The notes: generated from the letters alone by a model not told the origin. Positions 14,583 to 24,696 are shown, numbered from the stretch's first letter. The stretch is 64,000 nucleotides of DNA from Burkholderia sp. WAC0059 (GCF_002870125.1 NZ_PNEO01000008.1:62001-126000), one strand, 5' to 3'. Translations and numbers: made by a program.

Positions 14583-14603
14583 ACAACAAAAGCCAAGAAC
14601 GAG

Positions 14604-14632
14604 ATTCTATGGTGCGGGCGAAGGCCTGTCAA
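14604..14632 (-). promoter_or_regulatory. sigma-70 promoter of the tRNA-Asn genes
   Basis: On the minus strand, TTGACA (14632-14627) and TAGAAT (14609-14604) are separated by exactly 17 bases, one mismatch from the full consensus. Transcription would start a few bases before the first tRNA-Asn. Confidence 0.85.
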
Positions 14633-14684
14633 CAGGCCGGCGGCGGCGCGCGGCCTGGGCCGCGCCCGGCACGGCCGGGAACAA

Positions 14685-15008
14685 TCAGCGCGCGAGCAGC
14701 GCGAGCTTGTCCTTCACGTCCTTGAATTCGTCGGCTTCGGGCAGCGCGGTCTTGGTCTTCGTGATGCTGGGCCAGCCCTTCGCAAGTTCGGCGTTCAGCG
14801 CGATGAACGTCTGCTGGTCGCCCGGCACGTCTTCTTCCGCGTAGATGGCGTTCACCGGGCATTCGGCGACGCACACGGCGCAGTCGATGCACTCGTCCGG
14901 ATCGATCGCGAGGAAGTTGGGACCTTCGCGAAAGCAGTCCACCGGGCACACATCGACGCAGTCGGTATAGCGGCACTTGATGCAGCTTTCGGTCACAACG
15001 TGGGTCAT
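14685..15008 (-). CDS. fdxA: 7Fe-type ferredoxin FdxA
   Basis: This 107-residue cytoplasmic electron carrier binds a 3Fe-4S and a 4Fe-4S cluster. The N-terminal C-x7-C-x3-CP set is [17 protein letters not shown] and the second set is [13 protein letters not shown]. The C-terminal 50 residues lack further Cys and have the extension usual for 7Fe ferredoxins of Proteobacteria. A GCAGGAG ribosome-binding site precedes the ATG. It is divergent from pncB, the usual order in Burkholderia. It is the first core gene after the tRNA-Asn pair. Confidence 0.95.
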   Translation of the reverse strand: MTHVVTESCIKCRYTDCVDVCPVDCFREGPNFLAIDPDECIDCAVCVAECPVNAIYAEEDVPGDQQTFIALNAELAKGWPSITKTKTALPEADEFKDVKDKLALLAR

Positions 15009-15312
15009 TCAGGCAACTCCTGCATGCAGTATCGGGGAGATATTTGGGGGCGGCGAAACGCCAGGACCGATATTGTAACGTAACGGGAAATGTCCCATCC
15101 AGACGCGCACGCGCGCGCTTAGATCGTTTCGTGATTAGTTTATGGGCGCCGGCGGGCCGCGCAGGCCCCCGTTCCGCCGCCCGCCGTGCCGGAGTGTCCG
15201 ATGAGCCCGGACGCATTCGGGTAACATGGGGGCACACCAGAAGGCGCGTCCCGACACCGCACCGCCGCGGCCCGGCGCCCGTTTCGTCCGATCGCAGTCC
15301 GGCCCGTCCATC
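15009..15312. other. 304-base intergenic region between fdxA and pncB
   Basis: This holds the divergent promoters and leaders of fdxA and pncB. The part before pncB is GC-rich and is open in the pncB frame back to 15226, but the residues there are unlike the family. I see no clear sigma-70 pair, no strong hairpin and no repeat. Confidence 0.4.
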
Positions 15313-16515
15313 ATGACCATTACCTCGCTGCTCGACACCGACCTGTACAAGTTCACGATGATGCAGGTGGTCCTGCATCATTTCCCGGCCGCGCACGTCG
15401 AATACCGCTTTCGCTGCCGCACGCCCGGCGTCGACCTCGTGCCCTACGTCGACGAGATCCGCGCCGAGGTGGCCTCGCTCTGCACGCTGCGCTTCACCGA
15501 CGCGGAGCTCGACTATCTGCGCCAGTTGCGCTTCCTGAAAAGCGACTTCGTCGATTTTCTCGCGCTTTTCCATCTGAACGAAAAGTGCATTTCGATCCGG
15601 CCGTCGGAGAAGGGCAACGGCGAAATCGACATCGAGATCAAGGGACCGTGGCTGCACACCATTCTCTTCGAGATTCCGGTGCTCGCCGTCGTCAACGAGG
15701 TCTATTTCCGCAACACGCAGCAGCAGCCGCAGTACGGGGAAGGGCGCGAGCGGCTGGACCGCAAGATCGGGCTGCTCGGCGCGAAGCCCGAGTTCGCCGA
15801 CTGCAAGATCGCCGACTACGGCACGCGGCGGCGCTTCTCGAAGGACTGGCACGAGGAGGTGATTCTCACGCTGAAGTCCGATCTCGGGCCGCAGTTCGCC
15901 GGCACGAGCAACGTGTTTTACGCGATGAAGCACGGCCTCACGCCGCTCGGCACGATGGCGCACGAGTACCTGCAGGCCTGCCAGTCGCTCGGCCCGCGCC
16001 TGCGCGATTCGCAGATCTTCGGTTTCGAAATGTGGGCCAAGGAGTACCGGGGCGACCTCGGCATCGCGCTGTCGGACGTCTACGGCATGCGGGCGTTCCT
16101 GCGCGACTTCGACATGTATTTCTGCAAGCTGTTCGACGGCGCGCGCCACGACTCGGGCGATCCGTTCGAGTGGGGCGAGCGGCTCATCCGGCACTACGAG
16201 GAGAACCGCTGCGATCCGCGCACCAAGGTGCTCGTGTTCTCCGACGCGCTCGACATCCCGAAGGTGATCGAGCTCTACGAGCGTTTTCGCGGACGCTGCA
16301 AGCTCGCGTTCGGCGTCGGCACGAACCTGACCAACGACCTCGGCTACCGGCCCCTGCAGATCGTCATCAAGATGGTTCGCTGCAACGGGCAGCCGGTCGC
16401 CAAGCTGACCGACTCGCCGGGCAAAAACATGTGCGAAGACAAGGCCTATCTCGCCTATCTGCGCCAGGTGTTCGGCATCGAGACGCCGGTCGAGGAAGAA
16501 CTTTCCTCGAAATGA
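15313..16515 (+). CDS. pncB: nicotinate phosphoribosyltransferase
   Basis: This 400-residue enzyme makes nicotinate mononucleotide from nicotinate and PRPP with ATP, in NAD salvage. The N terminus [16 protein letters not shown] carries the family start signature. The phosphorylated His region ([15 protein letters not shown]) and the [15 protein letters not shown] and [12 protein letters not shown] phosphate-binding segments are all present. I use the ATG at 15313 because homologues begin there. Its stop codon overlaps the next start (ATGA), so the antiporter gene is translationally coupled. Confidence 0.96.
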   Translation: MTITSLLDTDLYKFTMMQVVLHHFPAAHVEYRFRCRTPGVDLVPYVDEIRAEVASLCTLRFTDAELDYLRQLRFLKSDFVDFLALFHLNEKCISIRPSEKGNGEIDIEIKGPWLHTILFEIPVLAVVNEVYFRNTQQQPQYGEGRERLDRKIGLLGAKPEFADCKIADYGTRRRFSKDWHEEVILTLKSDLGPQFAGTSNVFYAMKHGLTPLGTMAHEYLQACQSLGPRLRDSQIFGFEMWAKEYRGDLGIALSDVYGMRAFLRDFDMYFCKLFDGARHDSGDPFEWGERLIRHYEENRCDPRTKVLVFSDALDIPKVIELYERFRGRCKLAFGVGTNLTNDLGYRPLQIVIKMVRCNGQPVAKLTDSPGKNMCEDKAYLAYLRQVFGIETPVEEELSSK

Positions 16516-17984
16516 GGCCCGCGACTGGCTGCCGGCCAGCACGGCGACGGGCTGGAAGCATCGGGCTCGCGCTTGCCGCCGCCGGCGCCGGCTGGCCGTC
16601 TCTCGCGAGCGCGGCGCCGGTCGACGGCGCCGCGCTCTGCGCGTTCTGGGGGTTGCCGTTCGCCGGCATGCTGCTTTCGATCGCGATCGGCCCGATGCTC
16701 GCGCCCGTGCTCTGGCATCGCCATTTCGGCAAGGTTGCCGCCGCCTGGGCGCTCGCGTTCCTGCTGCCGTTCGCGGCCGCGCACGGCGCGCCGGCCGCGC
16801 TCGCGCTGTTCGCCCATGCGCTCGTCGACGAATACGTGCCGTTCATCGCGCTCATCGGCGCGCTCTACACGGTGGCGGGCGGCATTTGCGTGCGCGGCAA
16901 CCTGCACGGCTCGCCGCGTACGAACACGGCGATACTCGCGCTCGGCACGGCGCTCGCGAGCATCATGGGCACGACGGGCGCGGCGATGCTGCTGATCCGG
17001 CCGCTGCTGCGGGCCAACGACAACCGCCGGCACGTCGTGCACGTGGTCGTGTTCTTCGTCTTCCTCGTGGCGAACGCGGGCGGGTTGCTCTCGCCGCTCG
17101 GCGATCCGCCGCTCTTTCTCGGCTTCCTGAACGGCGTGGGCTTTTTCTGGACCACGCGGCATCTCCTCGTGCCGATGCTGTTCGTCTGCGGCGTGCTGCT
17201 CGCGCTGTTCTACGCGCTCGACGCCTGGTACTTCCGCCGCGCGGACGAGGCCGGACCGCCCGCGCGCGACCCGACGCCGGACACGCACGGGCCGCGGCAC
17301 GGGCTGCGCATCGAAGGCAAGGTCAATTTCGCGCTGCTCGCGGGCGTGGTCGGTCTCGTGCTGATGAGCGGTCTCTGGAAGCCGGGCGTTACGTTCGCGC
17401 CGCTCGGCGTGCCGCTCGCGCTGCAGAACGCGGTGCGCGACGCCGGACTGGTCGCGCTGGCGCTGGCTTCGCTCGCGCTCACGCCGAAGCGCGCGCGCTC
17501 GGGCAACGACTTCGACTGGGCGCCGATCGCCGAGGTCGCGAAGCTGTTCGCCGGCATCTTCACGACGATCGCGCCCGTCATCCTGATGCTGCGCGCCGGC
17601 GCCGCCGGTCCGTTCGCGGGCCTCGCGCACCTCGTGAACGACGCGTCGGGCGGCCCCGACAACGTCATGTACTTCTGGGCGACGGGTCTCCTCTCGTCGT
17701 TCCTCGACAACGCGCCCACCTACCTCGTGTTCTTCAACCTGGCCGGCGGCGACGCGCCGACGCTGATGACGTCGGGCGCCCCGACGCTCGCGGCGATCTC
17801 GGCCGGCGCCGTGCTGATGGGCGCGAACACCTACATCGGCAACGCGCCGAATTTCATGGTGAAAGCCATCGCCGAATCGCGGGGCATTCGCATGCCGGGT
17901 TTCTTCGGCTATCTTCTCTGGTCGGGCGCCGTGCTGGTTCCGGTGTTCGCCGTGGCGACCCGGCTGTTTTTCCTGCGCGCGTAG
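16512..17984 (+). CDS. NhaD-like sodium:proton antiporter family membrane protein
   Basis: This 490-residue inner-membrane protein has about 12-13 hydrophobic segments and resembles the NhaD/ion-transporter superfamily. Its N terminus has a signal-like segment ending in SLASAAP. Conserved parts include [13 protein letters not shown], the [20 protein letters not shown] block, the [19 protein letters not shown] loop and the [16 protein letters not shown] repeat. These two re-entrant motifs form the ion path in the family. Transport of sodium is likely but substrate is not proven. Its start overlaps the pncB stop. Confidence 0.85.
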   Translation: MRPATGCRPARRRAGSIGLALAAAGAGWPSLASAAPVDGAALCAFWGLPFAGMLLSIAIGPMLAPVLWHRHFGKVAAAWALAFLLPFAAAHGAPAALALFAHALVDEYVPFIALIGALYTVAGGICVRGNLHGSPRTNTAILALGTALASIMGTTGAAMLLIRPLLRANDNRRHVVHVVVFFVFLVANAGGLLSPLGDPPLFLGFLNGVGFFWTTRHLLVPMLFVCGVLLALFYALDAWYFRRADEAGPPARDPTPDTHGPRHGLRIEGKVNFALLAGVVGLVLMSGLWKPGVTFAPLGVPLALQNAVRDAGLVALALASLALTPKRARSGNDFDWAPIAEVAKLFAGIFTTIAPVILMLRAGAAGPFAGLAHLVNDASGGPDNVMYFWATGLLSSFLDNAPTYLVFFNLAGGDAPTLMTSGAPTLAAISAGAVLMGANTYIGNAPNFMVKAIAESRGIRMPGFFGYLLWSGAVLVPVFAVATRLFFLRA

Positions 17985-18044
17985 CAGGAGGGCGTGGACG
18001 AACGTCTACGCGTTCGAGGTTCAAAACACATGGAGAGTGGAGCA

Positions 18045-19034
18045 ATGCAAAAAATTCTGGTGGCCTGTCCGATTTTTCCCGACGTGATCGAGCGGCTCAA
18101 GCAATACTTCGAAGTCGACTGGAACAACGGCGAGACGCTGCCGCCCGACGTGTTCAGGCAGCGGATCGCCGACAAGGACGGCGCGCTGACCGCGGGCGAG
18201 CGCGTCGACGCCGCGGTGCTCGCCGCCGCGCCGAAGCTCAGGGCCGTGGCCAACCTGGCCGTCGGCTACAACAACTTCGACATGGCCGCTTTCAACGCGT
18301 CCAACGTGGTCGGCACCAATACGCCCGACGTGCTCAACGAAACCACGGCCGACTTCGGCTGGGCGCTGATGATGGCGACCGCGCGCCGGATCGCGGAATC
18401 CGAGCACTGGCTGCGCGCGGGCCACTGGCGCAAGTGGTCCTACGACGGCTTTCTGGGCGGGGACATTTACGGCGCGACGCTCGGCGTCATCGGCATGGGC
18501 CGCATCGGCCAGGCGCTCGCGCGGCGCGCGCGCGGCTTCGACATGCAGGTGATCTATCACAACCGCTCGCGCGTCGCGCCGCAGATCGAGGCCGAGCTGA
18601 ACGCACGGTATGTTTCGAAAGAGGAGCTGCTGCGCCGCGCGGACCACGTCGTGCTCGTGTTGCCGTACACGCCCGAGAGCCATCACACGATCGGTGCCGC
18701 CGAGCTCGCGCTGATGAAGCCCTCGGCGACGCTGACCAACATCGCGCGCGGCGGCATCGTGGACGACGCGGCGCTGGCCGACGCGCTGCGCGAGCGGCGC
18801 ATCGCGGCGGCGGGGCTCGACGTGTTCGAAGGCGAGCCGGCCGTGAATCCGGCGCTGCTCACCGTGCCCAACGTCGTCCTGACGCCGCACATCGCGAGCG
18901 CGAGCGGGGCGACGCGTCGCGCCATGGCGAATCTCGCCGCGGACAACCTGATCGCCGCGCTGGGCGAGGGCCCTAACGCCGGCCAGCCGCCGACGCCGAT
19001 CAACCCCGGCGTGCTCGGGAAGGCGCGTTCATGA
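18045..19034 (+). CDS. 2-hydroxyacid dehydrogenase (glyoxylate/hydroxypyruvate reductase type)
   Basis: This 329-residue D-isomer-specific 2-hydroxyacid dehydrogenase reduces glyoxylate or hydroxypyruvate with NAD(P)H. The Rossmann motif is GVIGMGRIGQA. The catalytic Arg is in NIARGGIVDD, the Glu in GLDVFEGEP and the His in LTPHIASAS. Residues around VANLAVGYNNFD line the substrate site. I use the ATG at 18045 (MQKILVACPIF); an upstream in-frame ATG at 17994 would add a poorly conserved 17-residue leader. Its stop overlaps the rmuC start (ATGA), so the two are coupled. Confidence 0.9.
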   Translation: MQKILVACPIFPDVIERLKQYFEVDWNNGETLPPDVFRQRIADKDGALTAGERVDAAVLAAAPKLRAVANLAVGYNNFDMAAFNASNVVGTNTPDVLNETTADFGWALMMATARRIAESEHWLRAGHWRKWSYDGFLGGDIYGATLGVIGMGRIGQALARRARGFDMQVIYHNRSRVAPQIEAELNARYVSKEELLRRADHVVLVLPYTPESHHTIGAAELALMKPSATLTNIARGGIVDDAALADALRERRIAAAGLDVFEGEPAVNPALLTVPNVVLTPHIASASGATRRAMANLAADNLIAALGEGPNAGQPPTPINPGVLGKARS

Positions 19035-20515
19035 GCCCGTTGCTGTCGATGTCCGTCGCGACGCTCGTCGTCGCGCTCGCGTTGCTCGTCTCGCTTTTCG
19101 CGCTCGCGCGCGGACGTCGAGACGAAACGGGCGCGCGCGCGCTCGAAGAACTCGGCCGGCGCGTGGCCGGCGCGGCGGATGTCCAGGCGCAGGCCGCCGA
19201 GCGCATCGAGCGCGAATTGCGCAACGAGATCGCGCGTACGGCGCAGGCTTCGCGCAGCGAGTTCGGCAGCGGCTTTGCGCAGTTCCAGCAGGCGCTCGCG
19301 GCCCAGTTGACGAGCATCGCCACGGTGCAGAACAACCAGATCGAGGGCTTTGCGCAGCAACTCGTCAAGCTGACCGAAACGAACGCGCAGCAGCTCGAGG
19401 CGGTGCGCCAGAGCCTGCAGCAGCAGGCCCAGCAGGCGCGCGAGGAACAGGGCACGGCGCTGCGGCATTTCGGCAATCAGCTCGTTCAGCAGCTCGCGCA
19501 GCTAACCGAGGCGAACGACCGGCGCCTTGTCGAGGTGCGCGCGACGCTCGAGCAGCGTCTGAAGGACATCGAGGCCAACAACGCGGCCAAGCTCGAGGAA
19601 ATGCGCCGCACCGTCGACGAGAAGTTGCACGCGACGCTCGAACAGCGCCTCGGCGAATCGTTCAAGCTCGTGTCGGACCGGCTCGAACAGGTGCATCGCG
19701 GGCTCGGCGAGATGCAGACGCTGGCCGCGGGCGTCGGCGACCTGAAGAAGGTGCTGACCAACGTGAAGACGCGCGGCACCTGGGGCGAAGTGCAGCTCGA
19801 GGCGCTGCTCGAGCAGATACTGACGCCCGATCAGTACGCGAAGAACGTCGCGACGGTGCCGAAGAGCAACGAGCGCGTCGAGTTCGCGATCCGGCTGCCG
19901 GGCCGCGCCGACGCGGGCGACGCGGCCACGCCGGTGTGGCTGCCGATCGACGCGAAATTCCCGCGCGAGGACTACGAGCGCCTGATCGACGCGCAGGAGC
20001 GCGCCGACACGGCGGCCATCGACGAGGCGGGCCGGGCGCTCGAGACGCGGGTGCGGGCCGAGGCGCGCACCATCGCCGAGAAATACGTGGCGCCGCCGCA
20101 CACGACCGATTTCGCGCTGCTGTTCCTGCCGACCGAGGGGCTCTACGCGGAGATCCTGCGGCGTCCGGGCCTGACCGACCTGCTGCAGCGCGACTATCGC
20201 GTCACGGTGGCGGGGCCGACCACGCTGACGGCGCTGCTCAACAGCCTGCAGATGGGCTTCCGCACGCTCGCGATCGAGCGGCGTTCGAGCGAGGTGTGGC
20301 AGGTGCTCGGCGCAGTGAAGACGGAGTTCGGCAAGTTCGGCGACGTGCTCGCGAAGACGAAATCGCAACTGGAGACGGTCGCGCGTTCGATCGAGGCGGC
20401 CGAGGTGCGCACGCGCGCGATGAGCCGCAAGCTGCGCGACGTCGAGGCGTTGCCCGGAGACGAGGCGGGGACGCTGCTCGGCGACGATACGGCCGGCAAC
20501 GGCGACGACGCTTGA
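19031..20515 (+). CDS. rmuC: DNA recombination protein RmuC
   Basis: This 494-residue protein has an N-terminal membrane anchor (residues 5-26), a long coiled coil rich in Gln, Glu and Ala to about residue 235, and the RmuC nuclease-like domain after that (GTWGEVQLEALLEQ, PIDAKFPREDYERL, YVAPPHTTDFALLFLPTEGLYAE). RmuC limits DNA inversions between short inverted repeats and is thought to be a nuclease at replication structures. Its start overlaps the upstream stop. A strong dyad hairpin follows the stop. Confidence 0.94.
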   Translation: MSPLLSMSVATLVVALALLVSLFALARGRRDETGARALEELGRRVAGAADVQAQAAERIERELRNEIARTAQASRSEFGSGFAQFQQALAAQLTSIATVQNNQIEGFAQQLVKLTETNAQQLEAVRQSLQQQAQQAREEQGTALRHFGNQLVQQLAQLTEANDRRLVEVRATLEQRLKDIEANNAAKLEEMRRTVDEKLHATLEQRLGESFKLVSDRLEQVHRGLGEMQTLAAGVGDLKKVLTNVKTRGTWGEVQLEALLEQILTPDQYAKNVATVPKSNERVEFAIRLPGRADAGDAATPVWLPIDAKFPREDYERLIDAQERADTAAIDEAGRALETRVRAEARTIAEKYVAPPHTTDFALLFLPTEGLYAEILRRPGLTDLLQRDYRVTVAGPTTLTALLNSLQMGFRTLAIERRSSEVWQVLGAVKTEFGKFGDVLAKTKSQLETVARSIEAAEVRTRAMSRKLRDVEALPGDEAGTLLGDDTAGNGDDA

Positions 20516-20532
20516 GGCAGGGCATCGCGACG

Positions 20533-20561
20533 GACGGGGAAAACGCGATGTTTTCCCCGTC
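20533..20561. terminator. bidirectional terminator hairpin between rmuC and the acetyltransferase gene
   Basis: A perfect 12-bp stem (GACGGGGAAAAC paired with GTTTTCCCCGTC) with a 5-base loop sits in the 52-base gap between the two convergent genes. Runs of four A and T lie within the stem itself, and no long U tract follows, so it may act as a weak terminator or a blocking hairpin in both directions. Confidence 0.65.
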
Positions 20562-20567
20562 GTGCCG

Positions 20568-21089
20568 TCAGCGCTCGATCCCGCCGGCCGTCGTCTGTGG
20601 CGCGGGGCCGGCGCCGGCCAGCCGCGCGAGCGCGTCGTCGGTCACGCGCACGACGCGCCAGTCGGGCAACACGGTCGCGCCCATTTTCTCGTAGAAGTCG
20701 ATGGCCGGCTGGTTCCAGTCGAGCACCGTCCATTCGAAGCGACCGCACTGGCGCTCGACGGCGAGCGCCGCGAGCCGGCGCAGCATCGCCGTGCCGAGGC
20801 CGCCGCCGCGCTGCGCCGGCTGCACGTAGAGGTCTTCGAGATACAGCCCGCGACGGCCGAGAAAGGTCGAATAGTTGTGAAAGTAGAGCGCGTAGCCGAC
20901 GATCCGGCCGTGCACCTCGGCGACGAGCGCCTCGGCCGGCGCGCGCGGACCGAACAGCGCGTCGCGCACGCCATCCTCGGTGGCGACGAACAGGTGCGTG
21001 AGCTTTTCGAATTCGGCCAGCTCGCGCATCAGCGCGAAGAGCGCACCGACGTCGGCGGGCGCGGCCGCGCGGAGGGTGGGGGGCGTCAT
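20568..21089 (-). CDS. GNAT family N-acetyltransferase
   Basis: This 173-residue acetyltransferase has the GNAT acetyl-CoA motif A (LEDLYVQPAQRGGGLGTAML with the R-x-x-G-x-G/A loop) and motif B (WTVLDWNQPAIDFYEKMGA). The overall pattern resembles the diamine and thialysine acetyltransferase type (SSAT-like, with FHNYSTFLGRRGLYLEDLY), so a polyamine or small amine is the likely substrate. Its ATG overlaps the stop of the upstream membrane gene (ATGA), giving translational coupling. Substrate is inference from motif similarity. Confidence 0.88.
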   Translation of the reverse strand: MTPPTLRAAAPADVGALFALMRELAEFEKLTHLFVATEDGVRDALFGPRAPAEALVAEVHGRIVGYALYFHNYSTFLGRRGLYLEDLYVQPAQRGGGLGTAMLRRLAALAVERQCGRFEWTVLDWNQPAIDFYEKMGATVLPDWRVVRVTDDALARLAGAGPAPQTTAGGIER

Positions 21090-21376
21090 CACGCTTCTTC
21101 CGGCGCGTCGGAGAGCTGGATCTCGATGCCGCCGAAGCGCGACGCGACCCAGTTGTAGGCGTGGCACGCGATCCACAGCAGGACGAAGCCGAGAATCGCG
21201 TTGAGCAGCAGCGCGCTGAAGATCGTACTGAAGATCGTGCCCAGCTCGATCGAGCCGTTGCGCACGAACGCCACCAGGATGCCGAGGACCACGATGGGCA
21301 CGCTGAAGGTCAGGTACACGAGGATGAGCGCCTTGGCGGTCTGTCCCGGCGCGATGTACGAGATTTGTTTTTTCAT
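21089..21376 (-). CDS. small membrane protein, 95 aa
   Basis: This 95-residue inner-membrane protein has two long hydrophobic segments at about 14-37 and 48-73. A short loop with Arg and Asn lies between them, and a polar C-terminal tail ends in LSDAPEEA. I do not recognise a named family. It is coupled to the acetyltransferase gene by a stop-start overlap. The region upstream toward moeA is 68 bases, so it may share the moa/moe transcript. No function can be given. Confidence 0.8.
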   Translation of the reverse strand: MKKQISYIAPGQTAKALILVYLTFSVPIVVLGILVAFVRNGSIELGTIFSTIFSALLLNAILGFVLLWIACHAYNWVASRFGGIEIQLSDAPEEA

Positions 21377-21444
21377 CTGGGTCGATCCGTGGGGCACGGC
21401 GGGTCCGTTGCGATGGATAAGCGGGAAGTGAGGGACGCGACGGC

Positions 21445-22740
21445 CTAGACGAGCCCGTCGAACAACATGATGTCGACGGGCTCGCCGGCATCGAGGTCGG
21501 ATTGGTCGTGCGCGAGCACGATGAAGCAGTTGGCCGCGCTCATCGTGCTGAGCGCGCCCGAGCTTTGCGAGCCCGTCGGCGCGACGTGCCAGCGGCCGGC
21601 AGCGTCGCGCGCGGCGAGTCCGCGCTGGAATTCGGTGCGGCCCGCGCGCTTGCGGATCGCCGTGTCGCAGACCGCCGCGACGAGCGGCACGGGCTGCGGC
21701 TCGGCGCCGGAGAGCGCGATGAGCGCCGGGCGCACGATCTGGTAGAACGTGACCATCGTCGCGACCGGATTGCCGGGCAGGCCGAAGAACAGCGCGCCGC
21801 GGCCTTCGCCGGGCCGCGCGCCGGACCAGATCCGGCCGAACGCGAGCGGCCGGCCGGGCCGCATGGCGAGGCTCCAGAACGCGACGTCGCCGTGCTCCTG
21901 CAACCGGGCGCGCGTGAAGTCGGCCTCGCCGACCGAGACGCCGCCCGAGGTGATCACGACGTCGGCGCTTTCGGCCGCGCTGCGCAATGCGGCGTCGAGC
22001 GCGGCCGGCTCGTCGCGCACGATGCCGAGGTCGAGCGTATCGACGTTGAGCCGACGCAGCATCGCGTGCAGCGTGTGGCGGTTGCTGTCGTAGATGGCGC
22101 CCGCTTCGAGCGGCTGGCCCGGCGAGCGCAGTTCGTCGCCCGTCGAGAAGAACGCGACGCGCGGCCGGCGCCGCACGCCGACTTCGCCGATGCCGAGCGA
22201 GGCGACGAGCCCGATGTCGGGCGCGCGCAGCAAACGTCCCGCGCGCAATGCCGCATGGCCGGCCGCGAGATCCTCGCCCGCGCGGCGACGGTTCGCGCCG
22301 CGCGCGACGGCCGAGGCGGGGAACGACACCGTGTCGCCCGCGCGTTCGGCCAGTTCCTGGGGCACCACGGTGTCGCAACCTGCGGGCATCGGCGCGCCCG
22401 TCATGATTCGCACGCAGGCGCCGGCCGCCACGTCGTCGCGGAACGGATGGCCGGCGAAGGCTTTGCCCGCCACGGCCAGTTTCACCGTGTCGCCTGTCGC
22501 GACGAGCGCGGTGCCGTCGAACGCATAGCCGTCCATGGCCGAGTTGTCGTGCGCGGGCACGTCGATGGGCGAGACGATGTCGCGCGCGAGCACGCGGTCG
22601 AGCGCATCGACCAGCGGGACGCGCTCGCTGGCCGAAAGCGGGCTCACCCATTGGAGCACGATGGCCTGGGCGGCACTGACGGGCAAGGCGTGAGGGTCGT
22701 ACTGGGCGATGCAGCCGGACAAGTTGTTGAGCGTGGTCAT
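21445..22740 (-). CDS. moeA: molybdopterin molybdenumtransferase MoeA
   Basis: This 431-residue cytoplasmic enzyme inserts molybdate into adenylylated molybdopterin. Visible family motifs are IDVPAHDNSAMDGYAF in the N-terminal domain, RIMTGAPMPAGCDTVVPQE, the VITSGGVSVGEADFTR substrate-binding segment and the MRPGRPLAFG and GLPGNPVATMVTF blocks. The C-terminal domain IV carries RTEFQRG. It is third in a minus-strand moaA-mobA-moeA set, so cofactor assembly genes are expressed together. Confidence 0.95.
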   Translation of the reverse strand: MTTLNNLSGCIAQYDPHALPVSAAQAIVLQWVSPLSASERVPLVDALDRVLARDIVSPIDVPAHDNSAMDGYAFDGTALVATGDTVKLAVAGKAFAGHPFRDDVAAGACVRIMTGAPMPAGCDTVVPQELAERAGDTVSFPASAVARGANRRRAGEDLAAGHAALRAGRLLRAPDIGLVASLGIGEVGVRRRPRVAFFSTGDELRSPGQPLEAGAIYDSNRHTLHAMLRRLNVDTLDLGIVRDEPAALDAALRSAAESADVVITSGGVSVGEADFTRARLQEHGDVAFWSLAMRPGRPLAFGRIWSGARPGEGRGALFFGLPGNPVATMVTFYQIVRPALIALSGAEPQPVPLVAAVCDTAIRKRAGRTEFQRGLAARDAAGRWHVAPTGSQSSGALSTMSAANCFIVLAHDQSDLDAGEPVDIMLFDGLV

Positions 22741-22830
22741 GGGATGGAGGGGCGTCGCATCCGTGCGCGGCGGGCTTTCGCGCCTCGCGGAACTGCGATG
22801 TCCGGCAGCCGCCGGCAGGCGGAACGGGCG

Positions 22831-23445
22831 TCAGGCGCGTTCGAAGCCGGCAAGCTCCTGCAAAGAGTTGATATTGTAAAACGCGCGTTCGTCGGCAAAG
22901 TCGACTTCGGTGGCCCTGTGGCGCGCGTACCACGCGCGGACCTTGCGCTCGCCGGCCGCGAGCGAGGCGGCGAGATCGGCCGCGAGCGAGGTGCGCAGCA
23001 GGGCGAACACCGGATGCAGCGACGGCTGTCCGTCGGCGGCGCGGGTGCGTACCGTCGCGATGTCGGCCGGTTGGTCGTCGAGCGCCGCGGCGAGGCGCGC
23101 GGCGAGGTCGGCGGGTAACCACGGCGAGTCGCAGGGCGCGGTGAGCAGCCAGTCCGTGCGGGCTGCCTGCAGTCCCGCGAGCAGGCCGGCAAGCGGGCCC
23201 GGATAGTCGGGTAGCGAATCGCCGACCACCGTGGCGCGCCACGGCGTGCCGAGCGTCGCGTATTCGTCGCGATGACGGTTCGCGCTGATCAGGAGCGCGC
23301 CGACCTGCGGCGCGAGCCGTTCGACGACATGGACCGCGAGCGGCTTGCCGCGCAGCGTCTGCAGGCCCTTGTCGAGGCCGCCCATGCGCTGGCCGCGGCC
23401 GCCGGCCAGCACGAGCCCGGTGATGGAAGACGCGGGGATGGGCAT
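22831..23445 (-). CDS. mobA: molybdenum cofactor guanylyltransferase MobA
   Basis: This 204-residue enzyme joins GMP from GTP to the molybdenum cofactor, forming the bis-MGD type used by the DMSO-reductase family. The N-terminal GTP-binding motif is LAGGRGQRMGGLDKGL, and the DSLPDYPGPLAGLLAGL and APCDSPWLP segments are typical. It is between moaA (11 bases upstream) and moeA on the minus strand. Confidence 0.95.
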   Translation of the reverse strand: MPIPASSITGLVLAGGRGQRMGGLDKGLQTLRGKPLAVHVVERLAPQVGALLISANRHRDEYATLGTPWRATVVGDSLPDYPGPLAGLLAGLQAARTDWLLTAPCDSPWLPADLAARLAAALDDQPADIATVRTRAADGQPSLHPVFALLRTSLAADLAASLAAGERKVRAWYARHRATEVDFADERAFYNINSLQELAGFERA

Positions 23446-23456
23446 GGGGCGCGTTG

Positions 23457-24569
23457 TCAGCCGCCGATGTAGGACATCTCGATGCGGCGCGCGCTGCCGG
23501 TCTCTTGCGCGGTCCGGCTGCCGCGCAATTGCGAGTAGCGGTCGGCGCGCGCTTCCCAGACGTGTGCGAGCGTCGCGCCGATGAGGGCGTCGTCGGTGCC
23601 GTTACGCAGCAGCGCGCGCAGATCGTAGCCGGCCGACGCGAAGAGGCACAGATAGAGCTTGCCCTCGGTCGAGAGCCGCGCGCGCGTGCAGTTCGTGCAA
23701 AAGGCACGCGTGACGCTCGAAATCACGCCGATTTCGCCCGCGCCGTCCGCATAGCCCCAGCGCTGGGCGGTTTCGGCGGCGCTGTGCGGCTCGAGCGGCA
23801 CGAGCGGGTAGTGGGCGTCGATTTTCTCGATCACGTCCGCCGACGACAGCACTTCGGCCATGTTCCAGCCGTTCGACGTGCCGACGTCCATGTACTCGAT
23901 GAAGCGCAGCACCGCGCCGGAGCGGCGGAAGTGCCGGGCCATCGGCACGATCTCGCTGTCGTTGGTGCCGCGCTTGACGACCATGTTGACCTTCAGCGGC
24001 GCGAGGCCGGCCGCCTGCGCCGCCTCGATGCCGTCGAGCACGTCGCTTACCGAAAAGTCGGCGTCGTTCATGCGACGAAATAGCGCATCGTCGAGCGCGT
24101 CGAGACTGACGGTCACGCGCGCGAGGCCGGCGTCCTTCAGCGAGCGCGCCTTGCGGCCGAGCAGCGCGCCGTTGGTGGTCAGCGTCAGGTCGAGCGGCTG
24201 CCCGTCGGGCGTTTCGAGCAGGGCGAGCCGTTCGATCAGGAATTCGATGTTTTTGCGCAGCAGCGGCTCGCCGCCGGTCAGGCGGATCTTGGTTACGCCG
24301 TGCGCGACGAAGATGCGGGCGAGGCGTTCGATTTCCTCGAACGTGAGCAGCGCGGCATGGGGCAGGAACGGGTAGTCCTTGTCGAACACGGCGCGCGGCA
24401 TGCAATAGACGCAGCGGAAGTTGCAGCGATCCGTGACGGAGATGCGCAGATCGCGCAGCGGTCGCGCGAGCGTATCGCGCACGACGCCTCCCGGCATCCG
24501 GAGGGAGCCGGCCACGAGGGGCGGCGCGAGCGTGCTCGCGTCGGCAACCGGGATGATGCGTCGGGACAT
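23457..24569 (-). CDS. moaA: GTP 3',8-cyclase MoaA
   Basis: This 370-residue radical-SAM enzyme rearranges GTP in the first step of molybdopterin synthesis. The SAM-binding cluster ligands are Cys49, Cys53 and Cys56 (CNFRCVYC). The second 4Fe-4S cluster is in [19 protein letters not shown], and the C-terminal end has the conserved GlyGly pair (YIGG). The [10 protein letters not shown] loop is present. I chose the ATG at 24569, giving a family-like length; an in-frame ATG at 24593 adds 8 residues. It leads the moaA-mobA-moeA set. Confidence 0.95.
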   Translation of the reverse strand: MSRRIIPVADASTLAPPLVAGSLRMPGGVVRDTLARPLRDLRISVTDRCNFRCVYCMPRAVFDKDYPFLPHAALLTFEEIERLARIFVAHGVTKIRLTGGEPLLRKNIEFLIERLALLETPDGQPLDLTLTTNGALLGRKARSLKDAGLARVTVSLDALDDALFRRMNDADFSVSDVLDGIEAAQAAGLAPLKVNMVVKRGTNDSEIVPMARHFRRSGAVLRFIEYMDVGTSNGWNMAEVLSSADVIEKIDAHYPLVPLEPHSAAETAQRWGYADGAGEIGVISSVTRAFCTNCTRARLSTEGKLYLCLFASAGYDLRALLRNGTDDALIGATLAHVWEARADRYSQLRGSRTAQETGSARRIEMSYIGG

Positions 24570-24667
24570 GATGAGTGGAGTCGGATTATTCATCTATTTT
24601 AGCCGAACGGCCGCGGCCGCCCATTGCCATTGCGAGGTGGCATGTGGCCGTTTCCCGGAGCCGGCAT

Positions 24668-24696
24668 GAAAAAGCCCGCCTCGAAGGGCGGGCTTT
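24668..24696 (-). terminator. rne terminator
   Basis: A perfect 10-bp stem (AAAGCCCGCC paired with GGCGGGCTTT) is followed on the minus strand by TTTTTCAT. It lies 56 bases after the rne stop and separates rne from moaA. Confidence 0.85.

Noticed and set aside
14629..16542. 637-residue minus-strand open frame across fdxA and pncB
   Set aside because: It lies opposite pncB and out of frame with fdxA; the sequence is Arg/Ala/Leu-rich, typical of high-GC antisense frames.
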